From Flabesymbios commensalis (Eukaryota; Annelida; Polychaeta; Terebellida; Flabelligeridae), in assembly GCA_964017125.1 (NCBI GenBank), contig OZ024914.1:21758282-21822281 (forward strand): a stretch of 64,000 nucleotides of DNA, read 5' to 3'. Under the pieces are notes generated by a model, which had not been told where the DNA came from, made no database searches, and saw only the letters and a program-made list of their open reading frames with translations. Position 1 is the first letter of the stretch; each line of letters starts with the position of its first letter. Positions 45,290-58,615 of the stretch are shown piece by piece. Position numbers and translations under genes: made by a program.

Positions 45290-47109
45290 CATATCATCAA
45301 CAATTTGACATCCATAATCCTATGGATTCGAACCAACTGTGGGGATATTTCCATCTGCTTTTTTCCACATCATTGCAACAAAATGTGCCCGCGTGATATG
45401 ATTTCCAAGAGACTTTACACATTGAAGAAGAGAGACACAATTTTCTATAAATTGGCAAGTGTTTTTTCCCCTTTTCACCACTGACACGCATGAACGATTT
45501 ATATCCTGCCTCGTTGATATATGGTGTGTTGTCGCCATACAACAAGTAACATCACAAGAACATCAGGTCCCGTAGATCGAACTAGAACATTCCTAGTTAC
45601 AGCTTTTACATGGATGGCAATGAGTGTGTCTGCCTCCTTGTGTTGACCTTGAAGATAAACCAGTTCTGTCGTCTCCAGGATATTGCTATGTGAATTGACT
45701 TTGTATTTAAAACACTTCCCACCATTAGAGACAAACACCGTTTTAGTTTGTATGATTGACCCATACATTTGGTTCGTCCATTCATCAATCATAAAACGAG
45801 CAAATTCCTCCTTAAATGCTCTATTTTTTAGAAGTTTTTTTCCAGTTTGACGTTGCGATTCATGAGGCCCAGTAATGCAGCTGCAGAGTGTGAGCGACGC
45901 ATCTTTCTCCCGCAGTCTTTTATTGATGGAGAGATATACTTAGGGCTGCTCCAGTAAAAATTCGGGCTCCCCCCATGGACGGCAATTAAAAAACTACCCC
46001 CACCCCTCCCGGAAATCTTCGTCTTTGGGCGGGCCACCACAGAACCCGGATTTCCAGCGTTTTTAAGCAGGACAGTCCCCGTAATTTCCTCATTGGTGAA
46101 CATAGTTTTCATCTACCACCCTCACGGATTTTTGTGAAAGGGGGGATATGAAACTAATATTAATCTCCAGGCCTACAGCTTTGATGTCATTTTTAATACA
46201 GAAACAGTGCAATTGTCAACACTGTATTTTGTATTTATGTATTAGGCCTACAATACATACCAGAAAAGACGCCCACCACCGCAGATTTCAGTCTGTTGAG
46301 TAGCCTACCACCACCCACGTCGGAAATAGTTATTGACAAAATACCACACCCACCGGAAAAGTGTCAATTGAAACCCACCATCCTCTCTGGAAAAAAAGAG
46401 ATTGCCGTCCATGGGGGGAGCCCGGATTTTTTTCTGGAACAGCCCTTATCGAGTGCCAGGTGTATACTGTCTCCATGACTTAAGCACACTATTTTCAACA
46501 GATCACATGATGATACCACCATCAATGAATAGTGCAATGATGCTGGATGAATGTTTTCTAAAACGCTTCGTTTGGTTTCTGATGTTTTTTTTGTGAGAAC
46601 GGCTTTAGCTGTTTTAATGGGTGTTCAATCACGGTGGGCGATGGAAATAGGCACTGTAGTGAGTGGATACCTCAAAAGATGACGGAGATCAAACTCCGCT
46701 TTTTAATTTGCTGCCACCGTCAAACTTCGGCCAATGACATCTCTAACACCTTCAGCAGCGTTTTTGTTTGTTTTTCATTACCTGACGTTCTCAGCAGCAG
46801 CAAAGTTCATAATCTTTTTTCCTGGAACAGTCTTTTAAAAACGTGACTGATAAGCTGCACACTCAACCGCAAAAATTATTCTGTCTAGTTCACCTCGTTC
46901 TAACCTTGAAATAAATTATTTTTTGTTTCTTTGTTTGCAACTTTTCCCGATGACAGATTAAATAGTTCAGAGTTCTGAAGATCAGTAGAAAATTGATCAC
47001 ACAAACTTTCAATGGAGTGTGTGATGGCACCTATGTCGGCATTATCGCGTAGGATTCTCCATTTATTTAACTTATTAGTAGGCTGCTCGCCAGATTGAAC
47101 ACCAGTCAT
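45290..47109 (-). pseudogene. Broken transposon ORF inside the 3.8-kb element
   Basis: Open pieces: 47109-46900, about 46740-46480, 45942-45828, 45792-45499 and 45538-45290, in at least two frames, with a nested MITE between LALDK and YISPS. C-terminal region ends near the acidic stretch SLSNDDDASDE. Function unknown; it is the only protein of the element and therefore the likely transposase or an accessory of it. Confidence 0.6.
45943..46445. mobile_element. Nested MITE with TTA target duplication (PIF/Harbinger-like)
   Basis: Left GGGCTGCTCCAG then CGGGCTCCCCCCATGGACGG; right is the complement (CCATGGGGGGAGCCCGG ... CTGGAACAGCCC). TTA at 45940-45942 and 46446-46448. On the minus strand the flanks read CTCGATAA and TAAGTATATC, i.e. 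an insertion at a TAA within codons for LDKYI. TWA duplication and GGG ends fit PIF/Harbinger. Confidence 0.85.
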
Positions 47110-48329
47110 CTCACGGACTTTCTAAAGAGCCATTCCGCGTTGGGTGAGAGTTACAGACCATCTTCTCGAAACGAACTCTCCGAGTTTTAGAATGCAGTGA
47201 TACCCTCCATTGGACATGTGGCTTCCCTATTCACAGTCTGTCCCAGGGTCAAGTCAACTGCCTATCTGGCATGATGCTTGCTCGCTCATTATTATTATCA
47301 CATGCCAGGCTGAAGCGACACCGAGGACACTTTACTGGGCTAAACCACAAAGCATTACCACTTTGATTCAAGAAATACTTTTTACTGCTACTATGTTTCC
47401 AAATAAAAAAAAATGTAGACAAAAAACGACATAATTTCTGAAATTGTTCTTCTTCCCTAATGACGGCCATTTTGAATGCTTCACACTGCTAAAATAGGAC
47501 CATAATTAAGTTTCTGGTGATAAATTATGCAGAAAAAAAGATATTACAAAGGTATATATTTGCATTTCTTCATAAGTTACAATTTCAGTATTGTATCAGG
47601 CGGCCATTTGAGGTTTTTGCAAACAAAACACGAATGAGGCTTTAAAACTTAAAAATACCTGAAATGAGCTCCCCGTAAAAAATTAAGTGAAAAAGAGGTA
47701 TTACAATATATTATGTTAAATTCATTTTTTTATAGATTCTGGCGGCCATTTTGAATTTTCGCTCCTGGGACACTTTGGGGCTTTTGACATGTCATTCAGG
47801 ATGACTATCCAATTACCTCCTGAAATGTTCAGCTTTATATAATTTTTTTCCATCTTTGCCCTTAAATATGCCTAAAATTCCTGGACTAACATTTTGCTGT
47901 CAGAGGGAAGGTCACTCTTAAAATTGCTGTTGCTTACTATTGTGATCTCCCTCACTCCTTAAGAATAATTTTCTGTAATTTTTAACTCTGGCGCTCTTCC
48001 CTTGAATAAAAATATTTTCCCGCCATTTTTATATCATCTTCCCAGGCTGCTGTCAGAGGGAAGATCACATCTAAAATTGCTGTCACTGGCCATTCTGGAC
48101 TCCAGGGGGGCCAAGGGATCATTTAAAACTAATTTTAGCTTTGGCGCAATATCCTTAAATAAATACAAAAAAATACATAACAAAAATGCTTATTTGGAGG
48201 TGAAGGTCATACATAAAATCCGGCAGCAATCCATTTTAGGGATGTTTTTTTTTTGTAGCAATTCATGGGGTCGAGCATTTTGTTCCTTTTCCCTTGAATA
48301 AAACTTCTGGGCTCCCGGTCTAGTGGTCA

Positions 48330-48979
48330 GTCCTCATAATTATATATGTATACATCCTGCATGAAACTCGCAACCCTCTTTTTAGTAGGCCTTGTTATCA
48401 TGGTCGTGTGCATGTTACCTTCTGAACGTTAATGAGGTTTGCCTGATTTTTTCTGCAACCAAAGATATATTATTGAGGTAAGTGTGTACTGAAGTATATA
48501 GTCGTGCAGACTGATAATGTCAGTATATGTGCCGGCATATCTCAATTGTCTATACACAATTAAAACATACAATGACCCAGTAAACTCAAACGTGAATGCA
48601 ATTGATAATATTAATAAAAATATTTTGAGAGGGTAAACCCAATGAGCATTTGCCCATCTTTCATCTTTCAAACATGCAATAATGCAAAATACATACTACA
48701 AAAGTAATAATGAATTCAATAAAAATAATCCAGAAAATAATATTTACAACATGCATATGTAGGCTATGTACAAGCAATAATGACAACTTGAATAAAAAAT
48801 AAAACGATGTAGTTATTGAACAATTTGTGCTACACTACCCTATACATGTATCGGCCTAATACTTAACATTATCCAATTTATTTTCTTCTAAAGTTTTTTA
48901 TTATAATTGTTTTCGAATTTGGTAAATGTTTTTGAAGATTGTATGTTTTCTGGTGGGGTTCCATATAATAATTATTAGG
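48330..48979. other. No gene seen
   Basis: AT-rich spacer between the 3.8-kb transposon and the LTR-element fossil. Confidence 0.4.
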
Positions 48980-50090
48980 CCTCTGTATGAAAAGGATTTA
49001 TAATGTGTTTGTGACAGGCAAGTATAATTATGCATTTGCTGAGATTCCCGTTTTTGAAGTTAAACAGGAAAACAACAAGGTCCGCACCAGAATTCTCCAC
49101 TGCAACTTGTTGCTGCCGATTAAAAGCATTCCGCCAGTCATACCGAATGAGGCTTCATATCCTGTGGCAGTTGTCCAGGAGGTTACTGAAGAGGGCCAGG
49201 TTGCTACCTCTGACGAAGAGGACAGTGTATCCATAGTGTCTGACGAATCAGACATTGGACAACCTGTTTTGTGGTACAGCCAGTGGCTGACCTTCCTGCA
49301 ACCCCTGAGGTCGTTGACCCAATTATAATTGTAAATAACCCCGTAGATGGCGCCGCGGCGCTGCCCCCTGCTGGTAACCCAGTGATTGGGGATGATGACA
49401 CTGTTCCCGTTCCTGTGAAACCGGATCCCAATTTAACCCCGCCTAGACGTCCGGAGAGGATTCGGCGTCCTCCAGACCGTTATACGTCTGACACGCACAG
49501 GTCAGCCCAACAGCGTAGCGTACCTGGGTTGGAGCAGCGAGTATCGTTGTTAAAGAGTCTGCTTAGCCTATTGCTGGAGACCGGCGGTTCCTCAGACGAA
49601 CAATTGGTCTAGAGATTTTCAATGTAATTGTGTTATTTTTTAGATATAACATGTATAACTTTTTAAGCGTGGAAGTTGAACCTCTATGACAGGTAAGCCG
49701 CGTGTGCAGACATAATTTTGTATAGCCGAGAGTAGATTTTTTTCTCATGTCGCGATTAGACTTGTAAGCTTGATGGCAACACGCCGCTCTAATATGCTTA
49801 ACTGAGGGAATGACATTCATTCATTTCAGGTTAGTTTTGGACTAATAATAATGGATAATGGTTTAATAATAATGGATAATGGTTTAATAATAATGGATTA
49901 ATATCAGCTTAATTATAGTTTATTGTATAATGTTATAATATGTATTATCTACATTTTTATCAGATTTCTAAGTGATTGCTGATTCTGACTTTGTAAGCTT
50001 GATGGCAACACGCCGCTCTAATATGCTTAACTGAGGGAATGACAATCATTCATTTCAGAATAAATCCTGACAGCAGCTCAGAATAGCCTA
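48980..50090 (+). mobile_element. Fossil of a Ty3/Gypsy-type LTR retroelement (3' end only)
   Basis: About 48987-49614 encodes the C-terminal part of pol that follows integrase in this family: wording such as PVFEVKQENNKVRTRILH and NLLLPI, then an acidic and P-rich linker and RRPERIRRPPDRYTSD. Downstream, a ~65-bp direct repeat (GTAAGCTTGATGGCAACACG ...) occurs at about 49766-49830 and 49990-50060 and may be LTR-derived. Gag, protease, reverse transcriptase and most of integrase are absent. The copy is broken and old. Confidence 0.7.
49840..49905. repeat. 22-bp tandem repeat, three units
   Basis: TTTAATAATAATGGATAATGG repeated in the stretch between the two 65-bp repeats. Confidence 0.8.
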
Positions 50091-50094
50091 GATG

Positions 50095-50700
50095 TTTGTT
50101 GTGTGTTTGTTCATGATGGCAACGGCTCGCCCTCTTCCATAACGGCATAAGTTTAATTCGACCTAAACACGACGATATCTAATCACCGGATCCTAGAACC
50201 CGAAATCCCTCCACGGGTTGAGTAATGATGGAAGTCAGCCCGTAACATGTTCTTAGGAAATGTTGGTTTATTGTTTAGCCAACATCGTATAATATCTATC
50301 CCATCAAACACGATACCTTAACTTCGTTCCAAAGATAATTAAGAGTGACAGCAAGCAGCATTAAGTGCACGCCTGGGGTAAATATTTCATTACAATAATT
50401 CCTGTAGGCTATATAAAACATCAAGTTCGCCGGTACACGACTCGGTACGGACCCCCTTTAAAGTTATCAAACTTTCATAATTTGTCTTAGCCCACCAACA
50501 TGCCCCAGAAATAATAGCATGCTTGATATACTCTCATGGCATTGGTAATTCAATCGTTAAAATTACCCTCGGAAAATATGCATAAAACGGAGATAACTTG
50601 CATTATTGAGATACCATAGCCTACAAGCAGCTATTATGTATGATTAGCGCGATGCATGGGCCATTTATTTCAAAATCTAATTTATAGCCTATATTATAAC
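50095..50700. other. No gene; weak family B remnant
   Basis: B-like words near 50255-50320 (TTAGCCAACATCG, CATCAAACACGATACC). Confidence 0.4.
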
Positions 50701-50704
50701 AATG

Positions 50705-50790
50705 TGCCAACTCAACGTGCTTTAACGTTCAGCCAGCGTCGCAGACGGCGTAGCAACAGCAAAACAACATTGCGTGTCTGCTGAGATATA
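50705..50790 (+). mobile_element. Family B MITE
   Basis: Core CAGCCAGCGTCGCAGACGG, right end GCGTGTCTGCTGAG. Confidence 0.75.
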
Positions 50791-50799
50791 TACTGGAAC

Positions 50800-52382
<1,583 letters not shown>

Positions 52383-52450
52383 TTATGACGTCTAAAGTCG
52401 ATCCGCTCACTGAAAGAGTAAACTGTGTATAATGGCCACAGACCCATAAC
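52383..52450 (-). mobile_element. Family A MITE, left part of a split copy
   Basis: GACGTCTAAAGTCGATCC, CACTGAAAGAGTAAACTGTG, AATGGCCACAGACCCATAAC; continues at 56554. Confidence 0.8.
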
Positions 52451-55400
52451 CACTGGGGCGAAACTGGATTAGCTAACGCCGGCGTTAGCCTATCCAAGAT
52501 GGATGCACCGAAAGTGGGTAAGTCAGTTTTCTGCTCTTTTGAGGTATTTTATCACAATTTTCGGGCTAGCCATTCACCCACCGTATTTATATTAATGTTA
52601 GGGATTTTTAGAGAGTATCGGGGTTTGTTAAAAACGTAAGAGTTTGGTAAATTTGACATCCGAAAAAACGCGGAAAGATTGACTAACGCGATGTCTGGGA
52701 TTGACTAACGGGAATTGTATTTTGTTCAAAGATTGACTAACGCTTTGTGAGATTAGATAACGCATCAAAAGATTAGATAACGCTGACGATGTAAGTAGCT
52801 GTTGTAGGCCTAGTATTTAGGAACACATTTTATAACTCACTGTTATTGTTATTAGGCCTACTACTTGCCACCTCTATTCAACGTGTGTGATATAATTTAT
52901 GTTCGGGAAACATGTTCATCATCCCCTCAAAGTTTTTTTTACTAGTATTCTACAGAGATGATAATATGAGAGTGGTTGTTACTTCATTAGTTAACTAGTA
53001 GCTGGCAGCATTATGTGTTCTATGACTAAAACATGTTTCTCCGCGTCACCATATTATTAAACGTACCTCGGGAGGTAAGTTTGAGGTAAGTTGAAAATTA
53101 TTCATGCCAGACATAGACCTATCTTCTTCAGTTCTAGTCATATCTGTTGTGTCTTCAACTAAACCTGCAATATCCAATTGACAGGGGTGAAGTTATATAA
53201 TTTAATAAATATTAACTATGACATAAATATTGGAAACATTTTTTCCGTGTAGGCTATATGATGTAGGCACTATATGCAAGCCTAGTGGTTGGTAGGGATA
53301 TAGGCATATAATAAATGCTGACACAACATCGTTTGTTGCCTATAATTCTGAAGAAAGTGAGCCGAGTTTTTCCATATTTTTTTCAATATCTTTCACAATG
53401 TCAATACACCTACCAAAATAAATATTTGAATAATGGCAGCACAATAGTTAAAGTTAATTTTGTAACAATAATTACTTGGCAAAGATAGGCCATTCCCACC
53501 ATATACTAGACTATTTCCTTGACTTCATTATTTCTGTGCCGAATGCCAGTGGGTATGCCAGTGGGTATATTACAATGTTGATTTGTAATAATTTCAACTG
53601 TCAGTATTAAACAGTACCTTGACCTTCTACCCCCTAGGTATCTCTAGCCTAATATTCTTGGTTACGGTAACTGTTAGACCTTTAATCATAGCATAGCCAT
53701 AGGCTATTATATGGAAATGCATAGTAGCAGCATATACCATATTTTTTTGTAAATATGATAACAATTTACTCATTTCAGCAGTATTATGTTATTTTTCAGA
53801 TAATTTTGTCAATGGGATAGTTTAATAAATCAATAAAACAAGAAAGTGATTTTTGTGAAAAATATATAAATGATTTATTTTATTATATATTTTTATTATT
53901 AGAATTAGTATAAAATCTGCTGAAAGAACTGTGAACGATGAAGCAACCATAAACAATATTGAAATTAAAAGACTGTAGATTGTATTTGTGATCAAACAAG
54001 CAGGTTGTTAAGTATCATTTTTGTTGAATTTAAAAGATGCTAACGCGACATTTCCGTTGACACTTTGTTAATGTCACGTTAGCAACAGTGCTACTGGAAG
54101 CCACTTCGCTGGCTAGAATTCTTCTGCACCACTCGGAAAAAAGTGTTTGTATTGTTGGTTTTAAATTATTGCATTGTATAATAGCTAAAATAACTGTATT
54201 TCGATGGTTTGCAATAAACAGCAACATCTAACGTGACAGAAGTCAAGACACATCTGATGAATGTCAAGGATACAACTTATTATACTAATAAAGAAATAAA
54301 ATTAAAATTAACGAAGCAGCTTCAAGTGAAAATTAAAAGACATAAGATTATATTTCTGATTAAACAAGTATATATTTTAAAGTGTTTTTCGTTGCATTTG
54401 AGTCAGCCTAACATGACGTTATTAAGCATCCCCGATACTATCGGGATGCTTATAGTGTTTAGCATTATTCCGTCTCCACCGCTGACGCGGGAGCATAAGG
54501 AATTTAGCTCTCACTAAGAAGTTAACTGATGAATTTTGTTTCTTTTTTACAAACATGACCTATGTGCCTGGGCAATTCTTCCCATATATTGTTTTGTCAC
54601 CATGCCATAAACGGCCATTTTCCAAGATGGCCGCCCAAAAATCTTGTGAGCACGATATCTTATTAGCCTTTGAATGTATTCCATTCAAATTTTATAGGTG
54701 GTTCTCTGGGTATTTCTGATGATCTGATTAACATTTGGGAAGAATTCTTTAAAAACAAGGTGGCTGACGGAGGACATTTTGAAAAAAATGTCCGCCCAAA
54801 AAGCTTGTGGGCGCGACATCATATGAACCGTTGGTTGGATCGCATTCAAATTTGATGTTGTGATTCGCTGGTTATTTCGGATGATCTGAATAACTTTTGG
54901 GAAAAAATTATTAAAAGCAAGATGGCTGACAGAGGATAATTTGAAAAAATGGCCGCCCAAAAAGTTTGTGGGCGCGATATCTTATGAAACGTTGGTTGGA
55001 TCGCATTCAAATTTGACGTGGTGGTTCTCGGGGTATTTCTGATGATCTGATTACCTTTTGGGAAGAATCCATTAAAACAAGATGGCCGATGGAGGACATT
55101 TTGAAAAAAATAGCTACTGGAAAAGCTTGTGGGCGCGATATCTTATGAACCATTGGTTGAATCGCATTCAAATTTTTATGCAGTGGTTCTCTCACCTTGC
55201 CCTATCAGGTCAGACCGTCAGACTACCAGTCTGACCTTGACAACAGGTGCGCCTTACAGTTGTACGAGCGGGAGGGGGTGCGAGCAACATGAATATTCAT
55301 TATGACGTCACCGGTTTACTGACTGTAGTGTGGAGGTTACACTCAGGTCAGATTGTTTGGGCTGCCTGAATTGGCCAGGGAGGAGGGGGGTTCTGAAAAC

Positions 55401-56553
55401 AATCCCATCTAGTTTTGACATGTTTCTAGTGTCACGTTAGCAACACTGCTATAAATAGAAGTCGCATCTTTGCCCAGAATGTGTATGCACACAGCTAGAA
55501 ATATTTACTTGAATGGCTGGTTCCAGATTGTTGCATTGTAGAATGGCCATACGGGATTTCATTTTTGCTGTTTGGAATAAGCATCAAGTGCTAACGTAAC
55601 AGATGCCAGTGGCACTTCCAGAATTATTCTGTTGTTAAAAAACATTTTCCAACCACTGATATAATACTGGATGCATGGTGCAGTAAAATGAATTTTTAAC
55701 AACATGGTAGTTTTAGAATCGCAAATATACACTTTTTTGGGCCACTTTTTTTCTAAATCAAATCTGATTTGAGTGTCGCATAAGCACAGAACTTGGTCTA
55801 CTATGTCTGGATGTAACGTAACACACATTTGGGGAAGAGCATCAAATTAGTGTACAACAGATTTAACATTGCTAACGTTACATTGGCACTATATCGTGTT
55901 TGATGTCATGTCTAGCCTAGATGTTACCGTTCTCTACAGATCTCTACCTGTAGGCCTATGTACATTGATTTTCTGTATTAATTTTTCAATCATTGCCTGT
56001 CATGCCATGTCAGGTTGGGGGGGGGATATTTAAAATGGTAGGCCTATGACACAATATACCCTACAGAAGTCAATTATGTATCTAACAATAACATGCAGGA
56101 TAAATGATAGGCCTACTTAAGTCAATAATAAGGACCAAGATAGTCTACTGTCTATATAGTCTACTGTTTGATGTTAATACCTAGTTTATTCTGAACAATA
56201 CCTAGTTTATTCTTAGAAAAATCACCATGCATATGCCTATTATATGTATTCAGGAATGATATATATTATAAGCATTAGCTAATCCTAGGGTACGTTAGTC
56301 AATCTCATCAATCCCGTTAGTCAATCTTTGTATTATTTAGAAAATGCGTTAGTCAATCTTTCCGCGTTTTTTCGGATGTCAAATTTACCAAACTCCTACG
56401 TTTTCAACAAACCCCGATACTCCCTAAAAATCCCTTACGTTCATATGAATACGGTGGGTGAATGGCTAGCCCAAAAATTGTGATAAAATACCTTAAAAGA
56501 GCAGAAAACTGACTTCCCACTTTCGGTGCATCCAATCCAGTTTCGCCCCAGTG
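52451..56553. mobile_element. 4,103-bp inverted-repeat element with 6-bp target duplication
   Basis: Ends CACTGGGGCGAAACTGG and its complement. The ~260-bp terminal repeats (52451-52710; 56293-56553) differ by a 28-bp insert on the left holding the palindrome GCTAACGCCGGCGTTAGC. CATAAC flanks both sides (52445-52450; 56554-56559). Three GATTGACTAACG iterons lie at each inner edge. I find no convincing transposase; the interior is AT-rich and holds a ~160-bp tandem array. Probably non-autonomous; superfamily not assigned. Confidence 0.85.
54600..55195. repeat. ~160-bp tandem array, about 3.6 units
   Basis: Units begin near 54631, 54791, 54951 and 55111 with (C)CGCCCAAAAA(G)CTTGTG, then GGCGCGATATCTTATGAA, TTGGTTGGATCGCATTCAAA, TCTGATGATCTGATTA and AAGATGGC(T/C)GA. 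Open frames on both strands read through it. Confidence 0.85.
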
Positions 56554-56682
56554 CATAACATAGGTATTAAAATGAAGTAGAGGGAACTAAGACATTTATG
56601 ATGATTGACGAAACCCTCAGTTCAAAAACCCTTCGTTCTCTTGGCTTATATACAAATATTTCAGCGCCTAAAGGGTTAACAC
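56554..56682 (-). mobile_element. Family A MITE, right part of the split copy
   Basis: CATAACATAGGTATTAAAAT, GACATTTATGATGATTGACG, ends TTTCAGCGCCTAAAGGGTTAA. Confidence 0.8.
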
Positions 56683-56961
56683 AAATTAACCAATTACAGG
56701 AGCAACTAAATATTCTACACAGCAGATTCTTGGAAAGAGCTTTTTGTTTTTCTTTGAGTGGACTCTGTCGAATGCCCCGGTCAGTCAGTACATCCGCGGT
56801 GCAAATAGTGCTGATAAAATGGTTGTTTACTGCTCCATGTTTCCGTTTATCGCTCAACATGAGTAGGATCCCCGGCTTAGGAAAAATATTTAACCCACTG
56901 AGAAGTGAATGAGACTGTGTTGACTCTGCCCACAATTCCACGTTTACGCCACGCGCTTTGT

Positions 56962-57125
56962 GCAATAACAACATTAATCATGTTATCATGTTAGATTATC
57001 GCAGTCCTGATAACAAAATAATGAGGGACAAAGATAATATCAGCCGTCATCCATGTCAATTATCTAATGATGGATTTATCCCGCGGGATGTCAGCCTGCT
57101 GGCAACATGCTGTGTCGGGAGGGAA
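56962..57125 (+). repeat. Family G dispersed repeat
   Basis: AACAACATTAATCATG, ATGTTAGATTATCGCAGTCC, TCATCCATGTCAATTATC, CCCGCGGGATGTCAGCCTGC. Confidence 0.6.
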
Positions 57126-57819
57126 ATAATGTGTAAGGGAATACGGGGCCTATACTCACCTGATAATTTAAGCAAGAGCGCCATGTTTAAATCTGAGTAA
57201 AAAAGAAATTAAAGCTACCTTGTTCTCTCCCCAATTGAAATCATACTTATTATTATGCTACTTTATAACTGTTACCACTACAACTACAACTTTCTATATG
57301 TAATGGCGGCCATCATGGTTTATTTCTGTCACACCCTCAGAATTTTGCTCAGATATCTTTCCTCCTTCACATGTTCCGTCACACCTTTAGCTGACATAAA
57401 GCCTTTGGTGATTTCGGCTCAGGAATATTTCTTCCAGAGTGCAAACTACAAATTTTGTATTTTCATCAGTAAAATCAGGTGTTTGAAAACGTGTTCAATA
57501 ATGATACAGCTTTGGGATATTTTAGTTTGCATCACAGCAACTTCTACCTATGCCTATATGCACATCATGGAAGGCTTGACATTTGAAATGCTTTATTTAC
57601 TGGTCACATGCATATTTATAAAATGATGACCTTTAAAACAGTTTACAGAAAATCTCTGTACATATAATATTTTTTCTGTTTATTGGTTACCGCTATCAGA
57701 ATTTTCAACAAAAAATGTGTTCCCTGGTTTTCTACGCACATGTAAATAATAGATGGGGATGTTGTTTGTTTTACGTTGTGTAACTAATCTTGCAGCATTT
57801 GTCGCTTCGGAGCAATTCT
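57126..57819. other. No supported gene
   Basis: A 123-codon open frame (57255-57626, plus) is hydrophobic and Cys-rich, without recognisable similarity; probably chance. Confidence 0.4.
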
Positions 57820-57985
57820 CTGTATAATAACAATAACAGATTAATCTACATGATAGATTACAGTAGCTGTGATAACAATGGCGACATGTCTCCCTACAAT
57901 TAACGCCAGGGGTATTATCTTGACTAATCTACGGGATTGTGTCCATTATGGATGAGTCCTGCTGGATATATGAGAGGAATTATGT
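57820..57985 (+). repeat. Family G dispersed repeat
   Basis: See 8605-8775. It also shares AATAACAA, GATAACAATG and GGGAT..GTC..CCTGCTGG with 56962-57125, linking both sub-types. Confidence 0.6.
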
Positions 57986-58139
57986 TTTATTAATACGCTA
58001 GGGGTGTCATTTTTATTTCTCTAAGCAATGCAAACATGAGCTTCACTCAGTTATTTTAACAATACAAATATATTTAGATAAGTCTCCTACCGATAGAAAG
58101 GCAACGTTGTTGCTTTACCCCATCTTCCTTACATCAGGG

Positions 58140-58205
58140 CTTGTTGATTTCGCGAGGCCGTCAGGCCAAGGACTGACGGCCTCGCGGAGTCAAGCATGAG
58201 GGCCT
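58140..58205. repeat. GC-rich hairpin
   Basis: CGCGAGGCCGTCAG, loop GCCAAGGA, CTGACGGCCTCGCG: 14-bp perfect stem, with weaker pairing outside. Confidence 0.85.
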
Positions 58206-58292
58206 ATCTCTTATTTCCATTAGATAAATTAAGATAAATAATATTTTCTTCTGATAGAAATATGATAAATTTAAAATATGATCAAGCTTAAC

Positions 58293-58357
58293 TCTTATCC
58301 TGCTAGGTTAGTTTACTTAAATTTTCAAGCACTTGAAGTTGTGTCTCGCTACCGGAG
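58293..58357 (+). mobile_element. Family C MITE, truncated by family F
   Basis: TTAACTCTTATCCTGCTAGG, CACTTGAAGTTGTGTCTCGC, then family F begins after CTACCG. Confidence 0.65.
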
Positions 58358-58615
58358 TCGTCCTTGGTCAGCCTCGACTTCGTAGGCCTTCATCCAAGCC
58401 TCAATTCCAATCTGTCGCTAATCGCCATCAAGTGACCAATTCCACGCCTGCGCTATTTCGATGCAGAAAACGCTGGGAGGCATTGCTAATTTATTCCATT
58501 ATCGCAAATCAAAACCGCGCCGTGTGGACGGACAAACTCTGGAGCAATCAAATTCCGGGCAGCGACCAGCCGCATCCAGTCCCTCGGCGCCGTACGCTGT
58601 CATCATGTAAGCTGA
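58356..58615 (+). repeat. Family F dispersed repeat
   Basis: Second copy of the repeat at 10253-10510, same orientation, about 80-85% alike by eye. Confidence 0.75.

Larger units (their letters stand above)
44525..48325 (-). mobile_element. 3.8-kb DNA transposon with ~430-bp terminal inverted repeats
   Basis: Left end CGGGAGCCCAGAAGTTTTAT (44525 on) reappears inverted at the right, ending near 48325; the repeats extend to about 44960 and from about 47890. Coding pieces on the minus strand run from 47109 to about 45290: RILRDNADIGAITHSIES, SLTVAANKKAEFDLRHLL, RYPLTTVPISIAHRDG, IHLALDK then YISPSIKDCGRK, QHKEADTLIAIHVKAV, VLVRSTGPDVLVMLL, NHITRAHFVAMMW and YGCQIVDDML. The order and wording resemble a large uncharacterised animal family I recall with a YPLTP.P segment, an EADTR..HA...RS.DTDVL segment and a C-terminal RANF segment. 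The EAD/DTD part recalls PIN/FEN1-like nucleases, which is inference. Several frame breaks and an inner loss make it inactive. Target duplication is unclear (possibly GTG), so superfamily is unassigned. Confidence 0.75.

Noticed and set aside
44525-48325. Polinton-like element because of the long terminal repeats
   Set aside because: Far too short and without polymerase, integrase, ATPase or capsid-like segments.
54670-55195. Open frames on both strands that looked like a repeated protein
   Set aside because: Explained by the ~160-bp tandem array.
57255-57626. 123-codon hydrophobic open frame
   Set aside because: AT-rich, no recognised motif, no splice or promoter context.
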